Origin: Lentinula raphanica
Lineage: Eukaryota > Basidiomycota > Agaricomycetes > Agaricales > Omphalotaceae
Length of the DNA: 64,000 bases
Direction of reading: 5' to 3'
Assembly: GCA_027919835.1 (NCBI GenBank)
Contig: JANVFP010000009.1
Coordinates: forward strand, 124,001-188,000
The position numbers and the translations under genes are program-made. The notes beneath the pieces are model-generated. The model worked only from the letters and a program-made list of their open reading frames with translations, had not been told where the DNA came from and ran no database searches. Positions 43,895 through 53,336 of the stretch are shown piece after piece. Positions within the stretch are counted from its first letter, which is position 1. The number at the start of each line of letters is the position of its first letter.

Positions 43895-46465
43895 TGGCTG
43901 ATGATCGATATCGCTCTGTAGCTCCAAATTTTTTGTATGTTAGAAAGTATCATGGCTATGTAACGTGGAGACCCGGCCGCGTCCGGATGGTGTAAATGAA
44001 CTTTTGTGTATGTGGAGAGACATGGAGTCGAGAGAGCTTATGAGGTACTTGTCTTTCTAAGTTAACGTTGCCGGCGGGAGAATATCTGGCCGTAAGTATG
44101 TACCTCGCTCGAGAATGATATCAAAAGAGATGATGTGGAAACAAACGCTATATGCTAGACAGAAGGTTCGTCATCTATATGTTACCCTTGTTGACAGATT
44201 CACGCAGTACCTTTCTTCATCGAGCTGGAAAAACAGGAGATCACCTAGAAGCAAGACCTCAATCGCAGTCACCACTCACCCTAGTTTGACGTCGTCATTT
44301 TTCTCCATCATCATCTCGCATTTCTTCCTCTACATGTCGTTCAAGATACGTTCCTCTGATAGTTCAGCAACCATGGCACCCACCTGTAGCTATGATAGAT
44401 AAGGACAGGTCTTCAGAGCCTCCACTGCCTCCGAATGAAGTCGAGGAAACTCTCGTTTGTGTTCAGTCTTCTGCCTGCCGCTCAAGAATGATTCGGCCGT
44501 GTTGCGAATTTTTGGCGAGCGTGTGTTCCCTGTGTTACATCCAAAAGTTCGTAATCTTGACGTGAATGATTGAGCATACCTGTGAGTGCCTGACTCTCTT
44601 CTAATGGCGACTTATCGATATCGATCTTTGTCGAATGCGAGAGAGGTTATATTTGTTGAGCGATTTCCTTGTCTACTTGCAGTTTCTCGGTCGGTGCACT
44701 GTGCAGTCACATCTTGTGTGTTGATGTTTCGAGCACTTTCGAGCATCAATAGCGGGAAGACTTGGACTCCTCTACCTTTCTTGATATACAATTCTGCTTG
44801 TTCTTGGCTTCTATCGCGTTTCGAGAAGTACTTCAAGTATCGTGACTGGTCCGGCGAGGGAGCTTTCGACTCCTGGGAGAACAGAGATCCTAAATGGAAA
44901 GCGGAGGTCATACTTATTATATAGTACGCGTCGAATTCGAAGAGGAAACAGGCGCCCTTCTTCCTTTTTCGGATTGGCGGTTCCGGTTACCGGTTACCTT
45001 TTCGTTCCGGACCGCGTTTCCTCGCTCTCTTCTGCTCTTCCATCATCATCTTTCTAACCAAATCCTATGTACCAACGGCCTGGCTCACAGTATATCACTC
45101 AACACAAGACCAACCTCAAGCCTCCGAGTACATTGCTGGCATTGATGGATGGGAGGAACGGGCGATTGAGGCGATTGAGGCGAACGGATCGAGACTCGAT
45201 AGGACGTTAACTCAAGAGAATTATCTTGGATTTGAAGTTGCTTGTGTTCTAGGTGAGGGTTGGTGAAAGAAACCCCGACTGGATAAGCGCAGCAGTATGT
45301 TTTTTTCTCCTTCTTACAACGAGCTCGCTCAATGGTATGCCATAGGTCCTGTGCACCGCGAAACAACGATGAACACGGTTCAAAACAAGAATCCACAAGT
45401 ATACAAATCCAACGACAGGCTGTTGCTCAACCACAGTGGAACGAAGTGACGTAGGTGGTCATCACGATCTATCATGAGTGGGTAACACCCTTGTAACTGT
45501 TTAATTCTCCCTTCTTTCATCTCATCATTCATCTTTACACCGCCTGTCCTCTCGCAACATATCTCCTCGCTCTCTCCTCACTCACGTAGTCCGTCTGGAT
45601 CACATCTACAAGAATTCGAGGCTAGTACAGGCTTTACTTTGATCAGTATGCAAGTATGCCAGTGGATGTACGTGATTCACCTCCATCGGCCTCGAAAATG
45701 ATAATCACCATCCGGATAACATCATGGACAGCATACCTGCAGCATACTGAGGCTCTCATTTCTGGCCCGCCGCCGTTTCAACTTGTTTCAACCGGCTCCC
45801 TCTCCGACGTTTCGGTTAAACGGTCTATATTAGCAAGCTTGTCTTGCATGAGTCTGCCTACGGGAGACTAGTTAAACGGAGCATCTTCACGATTCCTATG
45901 CATTGCAAGTCCAAACCTGTGGCCAGTAGCCACTGGTCCAGACTGGTCCTCCCTGGCGCCGTCGACACAGCAAAGCACAGCAGCAAGACTAAACGACCCC
46001 GTATTTGAATGTTCGAGGACTCTGGTCGATAAAGAATCGGACTCCGGTCGGATGCGGTACGATATACAGGGTATCGTATGTGCGGTTCGTGGTTGCGAAG
46101 AGAAAAAGACATGTAGGTATCCTGTGAAGCAACTTCAAAGCAGGTCTTGTGTCATCTGGATATAACTTGGACACAGCTTAGCATCCACCGCATTCATCCC
46201 CACCCCGTTCAATCCTGGTCTGTCTGTGCTCCAGCCTACGCAATTTGACGTTTGAACGCTTTTACCAATCCTTCTTGGTAAGTACCACTATCAAAGTTTC
46301 CCTTGATATGCTTTCTTACTCTTCCATCTTCCGTTTTTTATCCTTTTGATCCTTCGCCTTCGACGTCGTTCTTGTCCTCGAATGAAATAAAACGTTTGTC
46401 GCCCGGCGGACGTCGCCCAATGAACATCACTTCGAGGCCTGTAGCCCAAAAAACGCCTTTGAGTC
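43895..46465. other. Spacer with unassigned coding-like fragments
   Basis: A plus-strand stretch of about 65 codons at 45060-45260 reads smoothly (it includes ASEYIAGIDGWEERAIEAIE), and 44820-44990 also reads protein-like (FEKYFKYRDWSGEGAF, VEFEEETGALLPFSDW). I cannot join them or name a family. 46210-46465 is the distal leader of the next gene, with donor CTTG/GTAAGTACC near 46276 and the shared AAAAAACGCCTTTGAGTCC block. Confidence 0.35.
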
Positions 46466-46469
46466 CTAG

Positions 46470-46572
46470 ATAATCGATTTGCTGGCCAAATTAATTCATC
46501 TTGGAACTCGAACATTCAAGCCTGCACTGTGTTGCTACCGCTATCGCTGTCGTCAACTTTACAAAACCATAG
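46470..46572 (+). promoter_or_regulatory. MESP-type 5' leader exon in front of a kinase-like gene
   Basis: Begins ATAATCGATTTGCTGGCCAA after GAGTCCTAG and ends CCATAG/GTACGTGC, with no ATG. Intron positions, the preceding block and the following leader exons all match the leaders of MESP C, E and F, yet the coding region behind it belongs to another family. Confidence 0.65.
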
Positions 46573-46797
46573 GTACGTGCATATTGCTTCTCGAACCTGT
46601 ACTAGTGGATCCATACTCAATTTGACCCACTTCACTTCTCTAGACTCTAGTGGTTAAAAATTGTTCCTCGCTATCTCCTTCTACACACGTATGTCGAAAT
46701 CTCACCTTGGACATCGATGCCATACTCATCTCTCCTCTCTCATCCCCGACCTGTTCTAGTTCGTTTCAAAAATCCCCATATCGAGCGCCTTACACAT

Positions 46798-48002
46798 ATG
46801 GTAGCCTACCACAAACTACTACTCCCACTCGTCGTCTGCCTAGTCGCTCTCCTTACCGCACACGCTCGGCCGACTCTAGAGGCTCGAAAGCAGGAGAATT
46901 CCTATTGGACCGAAGATAATCGTGAACGCTTTCTCGAATGGAGGAGGGAGGAACTGATGAAAAATCTTCAAGAGCACCAGGTCAGTCTTCCCGTCCGGCA
47001 TTGATCAAGCAAAGTTCAAGTCTGTTCAAATTGTAACTTGCTTTGGACTGATAAATGACGTTACGTAGAGTTGGATTAACATGCCCGAAGCATGGACCTG
47101 TCCTGGTATGAACAAAAACGGTCCATATTTCTGTTAGTAGCGCGAATGATTCCTGCATTTCTCTCACTGACGGTACCAGCAGCAGGGACAAAGAGCACTT
47201 TGATACAGGAAAAGCTGAGGGAATACGAAAAGCTAACTTCAGGGGACAACGGGGGCAACAGCAAGGTCATCTACCGTGTTACAAGGAATTTCCAATTGGC
47301 AGACAACTCGGTGTGCAGAGCAAAGGACAATTACATCGTAAAGCTGGTCGATATCAGTTCATCCGACGAGGGAAAAGTTGCCTCTTGCGAACCCTATGCC
47401 TTGGAAGAACTCGGAATTTGGCACAGAACGGGAACCTGGCACGACGAACGCAGTCGCACGGTGTATGGTGCGATCCTCATCAAACAGGAGCCCGGTAAAC
47501 GGCTCCGTGATGATCAGCTGTGGATCAATGCAAGCCCGGAGGAAAAACAGAAACTGTTGAAATCGATCAGGAAGACGACGAAGAAAAAGCTGCACACGTA
47601 CGCTTTCAAAACATCGACCAATGTCGCCGATCGGATCATGGCATAGTAAATGCTCATTTCATCCTCGTATTTTACTCGGTGCGCTCACGTTATCCTCATC
47701 CAGTGACATATCCAACGAGAATGTCCCTGTTGACTTTGAGGAGGGACAGTCAGGTCTCGAGCTGAAAGGCGTGGCTTTCAAAAGCTGGGAGTACTCGAAA
47801 ACCGTGACGTGCAAATCAAAGCAAAGTCTCACAGATGCCGGTTTTGTAAGTGTCTTTCAACTGACGTTTATGGTGGGCCATCTCATCTGTGATCTAGAGC
47901 GGCTGGTTCGATCGGCAATTCGATTTGTACTGGGCATTAGAGTACGAGGAGGCGGGTATTCCTACGGTTGTGGACGAGTTCAAAAGAAAGGTCGGTCACT
48001 GA
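46798..48002 (+). CDS. Secreted APH/kinase-like protein 2, probable pseudokinase
   Basis: Five exons: 46798-46980, 47069-47105 (37 nt), 47186-47645, 47704-47845 and 47898-48002. The sum is 927 nt, or 308 residues. The signal peptide reads MVAYHKLLLPLVVCLVALL with TAHA. The body has NYIVKLVDIS (candidate Lys), CEPYALEELGI (candidate Glu) and a loop YDISNENVPV that keeps Asp and Asn. Where paralogues have MIDW this copy reads AFKSWEYS, so the metal-binding Asp is lost. The C-terminus SGWFDRQFDLYWALEY aligns with the other two. Catalysis is therefore doubtful, while the open frame and splice sites are intact, which suggests a retained non-catalytic role. It is preceded by the MESP-type leader. 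Confidence 0.72.
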
Positions 48003-48004
48003 GG

Positions 48005-48610
48005 ACGAAGCAAGTGATTGTCCCAGCTACCGATGTAGAAGTTCCTACTATGTACAGGTTTTCACGAGAGATACAACAGTAGAGGTAGAATCGAGAGCTT
48101 CTGAAATGATATTCATGTACATGCCTTTATGCTCCAGGGAAATCGATCTTGAGTGTACGTCCTTGAAGATTGCGCGATGTATAGTAGTGTCGATATTCTA
48201 CGAAATCAAGGTGTCTTTGGGAGCTATTTCGGACTGGGCGAGTCATGTTTCATTCAGTCAGGACCTTACCCAATTTTCTCGGGCTCATGTGTGAAAGACG
48301 GACAGCTTGGACCCTTTAGGCGACGAGTCTGCTCCAGAAAATACTTATATCTCTCCGGCAAACTAAAGAACTAAGGTCCGTCGAAATCGAAGCTACTGTA
48401 AATCTGACAGTGATAATCTTGCCTGGCCAAGAATGGCTGTGAGGATTACAAGATCATGTAACGGGATAGCGAGATGTTTTCTAGTAGCTACCTTACGGCG
48501 CCAACCCTCAATCTGGACAGTATGTGCATCGATGCACGTATCATTCGCTATATATGATATATGAACACTCGCTGAGAACGCCCCACATTCTTTTCAGAAC
48601 CTCTCCAAGT
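48005..48610. other. Convergent 3' flanks
   Basis: Between two convergent genes (plus ending 48002, minus ending 48613). Nothing else was recognised. Confidence 0.45.
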
Positions 48611-48612
48611 CC

Positions 48613-49592
48613 TCACGATCGCACAAACTTATTAGCAGGACCTAGACGACGTAGGCTCCCGATATTGGCTTTTTGCGGGCATCGATGAGAAGAGAGTGAG
48701 TGAAAGATATCAAATCAGACGGATGATTCAATTTACCTGCCCGTCGTTCATATCCTCTCCCTCTCTTTCCCATCCGATCTCCTTCTCGTGTCTTTAACAG
48801 CAAATTCTTGTCAATAAACCGTTTGACCTTAGAGGAAGGCTGCATGGCTAGGGTTGCGCGCGGCGCAGAGGATATACCGGAGTCGGAGGTAATTCGAAGC
48901 AGTCGGGATCTAAAGGCCATTTCATCTTTGTTACTTCTCAGGAGTAGAAAGAAAGGAACGTACCCGACTATATGATCCTTCCCCCCATTTCGTTTCTTTC
49001 TTCTCCGTGTTCGATTCGGTTCAGGTTTAGTTGTTTTCTTCGCAGTTGATTTCTTTTCGTTGGTTTTGGTTGAGGCAAGAACAGAAGCGAAGAGATAGTC
49101 CGGCAGGTGGTTCGGGTTTTTGTGTAGACTGTTTAGCTCGTCGACTTCGGCCTCAGCGTTTTCTTCCTCTTCCTCTTCCTCCTCTTCGTCGTCATCGTCA
49201 TCATCATCATCATCTCCATCACCTTCCAAACCCCGCATTTCGGCGTCACTCTCTTCTTCGTCACCATCGCTTTCCACCTCCTCATCGCTCTTCTCTTCTT
49301 CTTCTTCAGCCTGCTGCATCGCTCGTAACATTCGCGCCTCTATGTCATTCTCTTCATCGTCAGAGCTTCCATCTTCCTCAACCTTTCTCCTCTTACTGTT
49401 CCTCTCGTTTTTTTCGTTCCTCTCCCGATTTCTCTCCCGTCTTTTCAACTTGGCCTGAGCGTCGAGGTCATGTAATTCCTTCCTCCTCTTCTTTGCAGCG
49501 CTTTTGGTTTGTGAGAGAGATACAGCTTCTGGGGCCTCGTCGTCTGAAGGGTTCGAATTGTCTGTGATATCTATATGAGCGCGAGAAGGCAT
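48613..49592 (-). CDS. UTP16/BUD21-like U3 snoRNA-associated nucleolar protein
   Basis: Three exons on minus: 48964-49592, 48737-48909 and 48613-48668. The sum is 858 nt, or 285 residues. It starts MPSRAHIDITDNSNPSDDEA. The first 60 percent is charged: a Lys/Arg block (KRRERNRERNEKNERNSKRR), then long Asp/Glu runs. This is followed by LPDYLFASVLAS, a basic stretch, PSSKVKRFIDKNLL and MGKRGRGYERRAG. That layout (acidic N-terminal region, YLF motif, basic C-terminus) fits yeast Bud21/Utp16, a component of the small-subunit processome that acts in 18S rRNA maturation. The last 56-nt exon is the least certain part. Assignment is by motif only. Confidence 0.7.
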
Positions 49593-49599
49593 TGTGTAA

Positions 49600-50465
49600 C
49601 GGAACGAGAGCAGAGAAATGATTAAGCGCTTGTTCAGGAAGTTTTTCTCACGCCTTCGAATTCCCTATCACTTCACTTCAAGATCCGGCGATCCGCGGTC
49701 GTTGAAGCTATGTAATACCAACTTTCGCAGAACCAAGAACAAAGTTATCAAGCTACGCGCAGATATGAGCACCTCGTTCTTCAGCAATGCGTCTACCGAC
49801 ACTAGGCAATACACGAGGTTTCTGACGGGGAAACTATCACAAGTGCTCAGTGGGTTTGCTTGTGGCAGTGGGTTTCGAGTCACACACTCGAGTCAGGAAA
49901 GGCCCCTTCAAGCTGGTGCGTCTCTTTCCAAAGCTCTATCAGACCCTATTATTGACCTGTGCACCAACTCTCTATTCAATACGTACTAGTAGAAGAGAAA
50001 TCGCTCATAGCATTTGACTGCAGGGTACTTACGAATTGAACGACTTTTGCTCAGAATCCATCCTCGTATGTGGTCGATCCAGCATACTCATATCACTCAT
50101 ATGATGCATAGAATCAGCAGACATCAAGCTCTCCTCCTCACTTCTCCTGGCAGAGCACAAATTCAACTACCCTTCAAACTAGTTCTGATTGCTCTCCTCG
50201 GCCGAAGCATTTTCTGGGCTGTGGCAACGTCTAGAAACAACATGAAAATTCAAAACACAAAGAGCGTGGAATTTGCCATGATAGGTATCAGCGCGCGCAA
50301 GCACAGCCAGGGGCCCGTCGCATATATTTTCTTTCCTTCGCCGCCGTCCAGGCTCCCTCTTCTACCTCCCTCTACTTGCCAGTGAAAGCGATTAAATCCT
50401 TCTCTCTTTGCAAACGACCACGTTTTGCGCGTCTCATCATATACGAGTTACACGCAGCCCACACA
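49600..50465. other. Divergent promoter region
   Basis: Separates the UTP16-like gene (minus) from kinase-like gene 3 (plus). A 123-codon plus frame at 49618-49989 overlaps the promoter and has no recognisable content. The MESP-type leader was not found here. Confidence 0.4.
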
Positions 50466-50469
50466 AAAA

Positions 50470-51666
50470 ATGGTAGCTCACCCTGTTCTACTTGGTCTCT
50501 TGCAGCTTGTCAGCTGTCTAGTCATTTCTCTTACCGCGCAAGCTGAATCGCCAAAGTACTATCCCTTTCGAACACTCGAAGAGCAGGATTGCTTTTACGA
50601 GTGGAAATCGAAACAACTTCGTGAAAACATTCAGAAGCATGGGGTCAGTCTTCCCTTCCACGGACCACGATTTGAACAAACTGTGACCCTCTGAATGATC
50701 AATGACTGCAGGAGTGGATCAATTTTCATAAAAAGGGGACGTGTCCTGGTATGAAACAAAATCAATTATACTTCAGTCAGTACCCCAAAGTATTACAAGT
50801 ATCTCTCATTAACAAGGCCAATAACAGGGTATAAGGGCATTCAGGAGATGCAGACACTATCTCTGGTCAAATCGGACAACTCTTACATTGGGAGTTATAA
50901 TGAAGGTATCTACGACGTCATCAGGTCATTCACCTTGGAGGGCAAGAGATATAGAGCTGGAGGTTACATCATAAAACTAGTTGACATCACATCCGAAAGA
51001 GGGAAGATGTTTGCTTCTTGCGAGCCACATGCGCTCGAACAAGTGGGCATTTGGCATCGCACGGGAATACTGACAAATGACAGAGGTGTAGAATTCGGTG
51101 CGATCCTCATGAAACGCGAACTTGGTGAAGAGTTAGGTCAAAAGTCGGTGTGGCGCAGAGCAGGCAAGAAGAAGAAACTACAGATCCTGAATTTGGTCAA
51201 GGAGGAGAACAGGAACCAACTGCACAGATATGCTTTCGAAACACCAACCAATGTAGACCACATTCTTCATGCGTAAGAGATTTTGCCTGTTCGTTCATCC
51301 TCAAATCTGACTTGGGCTGATACATAAACAGTGATAACAATCCGGGGAACCTCCCTATTCAATTCTCTCAAGTGCCGCCGGTAGTTAAAATGGCCATGAT
51401 CGATTGGGGTCACCCAGGACTTTGGACATGGTATGGAGAGCCAAAAGCAATCGATGATCCCCAGTTCGTAAGTGTGTGTTCATCTGCTCACCAGTCTCAT
51501 TTCAATCATACCTGTTCCATTTCAGACGGACTGGCATGAACAGCAATTCTCACTGGACTATGCACTTGAGTATTATGACGCGGGTGATACTTCAGTCATG
51601 GACAGGTTTTGGGCGAGTGACGAAGGTGCTCCATATGCTCGTAAACGCTCGATAGGACCCGCATAG
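50470..51666 (+). CDS. Secreted APH/kinase-like protein 3, most canonical
   Basis: Five exons: 50470-50643, 50712-50748 (37 nt), 50828-51272, 51332-51467 and 51526-51666. The sum is 933 nt, or 310 residues. The signal peptide starts MVAHPVLLGLLQLVSCLVIS. Motifs in order: YIIKLVDIT, CEPHALEQVGIWHRTG, LHADNNPGN across an exon junction, VKMAMIDWGHPG, then TDWHEQQFSLDYALEYYDAG. It alone of the three keeps His-x-Asp-x4-Asn together with the metal-binding Asp of IDW, the pattern of APH-type kinases. The first exon is cut at a GTCAGT donor like its paralogues, and exon 2 is again 37 nt. A secreted or secretory-pathway kinase-like enzyme is inferred; the substrate is unknown. Confidence 0.74.
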
Positions 51667-51669
51667 GAC

Positions 51670-53330
51670 TCATACAGAATAAACGTAAAATCTCGCCTAT
51701 AGATTTGAGCTCGAATTTGTTAAAGACGCCGAGGGCGCCTAAGTATACTCTCGAAACCTACTTTCGAGTTGGAAGTTGAAACAGAATTCTTCCTCATCGT
51801 CCTGGCAGTGCTGTCACATTTCCAGCTTCCTTTGGAGCCGTTTCGATGGGCGCAAGCAAATGACGATGCCGGTGGTGGCCGAAATGTAGCACTAAGTAAG
51901 TATGGTGAGCAGTGCTAGTGAGCACTGAACGTTGCTTGAGTTTGAACTCAGAAAGTAGAGGTATTACTCCTAGATCAAGCTAACACTGTTCCTCGTCGCT
52001 TCTCTATACCTAGATCTCTACCTCTCTTTTACCTCTACCTCTACTTTGCGTTGTTTTCGCTGGTGTGAAAGCTCTGAATGGGCCATGGCAATTGGGTCAG
52101 AGGTAAGAGGCGCCCAAGGCGCTAATGGCGTCCAACAGCAGTGTGAGAATGGGCGCTAAAAGCTGCAGGTTGCTCAGCTGAGTACCAACATTCACGGTAA
52201 CTGTCTGGCTCGCCATGATTCATCCGTGAAATTTTTACCCCAAACTGGCTACCCCAAACTGTGTTTATCAGTTTAGCCCACCCATTCCTCGTCCTAGCTA
52301 CTCGCCGGAGGAAGATTGAGATGTCCAGGCGATTCATGAAGATCACGACCATATCTTCAATGCGGAACAAACGTCCAAACTCTATCCTTGAAACAAAATC
52401 CGCCGTGACACACCTTCTCTGAAGGAAGATGGGTGTGAACGGTCAAGGCATAGACCGGTGCAGATGAAGACCCCGGGCTTTCACCAACCCTTCGGTCCGC
52501 GGCATCTTCCTTCTTGAGGCGAGAATTTGCTCCAGATTGAGGGCGAAGATGTGCTCTGAGGGAATTCAAGACGATGATGTACAGTGAACTGACGCTTGCC
52601 ACTGAGAGGTGAGTCTCCGATTGTGTCTCGATATTGCATAGGCTTTACCGTACTTCCAAGTATCAAGGTTCTGGCTAGGATGAGAAGATGACGATTGTTT
52701 CTAATGTGACTCATAAGGCTGGGAAGCGGTTGGGTTTTAAGCTATGACACACAAGAGCCAGGGCTGAGGTACAACGATAACATGTAGTACAGGTGACCGA
52801 GAGAAAGTTACAGGTACTTGCTCATAGATTGCCCGCTGGTGAATGCCAAACCCGAGATAGCCTGAGATCTATCCGCCCCGTCGTGGGCTGAACTTTTCTG
52901 ACCCTAGCGAGTCGTTCTTCGATCCTGGGACCTGTGTCACTCGAAGGCACTGCTGCTGAATCATGATTATCGGCTTAGAAAGAGCAGGCGTCATACTACG
53001 TGGCGTAAAGCACTCGAATCTTCATCGTTCAGCGCTTGGGGTACGTGTTCCGTCTTCCAGGGTACTCTTACTAACTCAATGCCAGTTAGAACAGTTATCA
53101 CAACTGGGCTTCATAGTACGGTTCAGTGTTTCAAGTGGTATCGCCCAGCGGTATATCCATCATTGTACCCTTTGAGCATCCGCTATCACTTCGTTTCATT
53201 GAGCGGTAACTTGAAGTTTCTCCATTGAGATTATCGCGGGAACGTGAGACGCAGTAGATCTAACTCAGCCTTAAATAACGAAGCAGTATAAGTACGACCC
53301 TCAAGGAACTCGACTTCCTGTTACTACATT
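51670..53330. other. Long intergenic stretch
   Basis: Only short unsupported frames on both strands. A pyrimidine-rich run of CTCTAC/TTACCTC units is at about 52005-52050. 53260-53336 is the P450 promoter (GTATAAGTACG near 53286 is TATA-like). Confidence 0.4.
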
Positions 53331-53336
53331 CTCGGA

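Noticed and set aside
49120..49458. Plus-strand Ser-rich open frame of 112 codons
   Set aside because: It is the antisense of the Asp/Glu-rich part of the UTP16-like gene. The Ser runs come from reading GAN repeats on the other strand.
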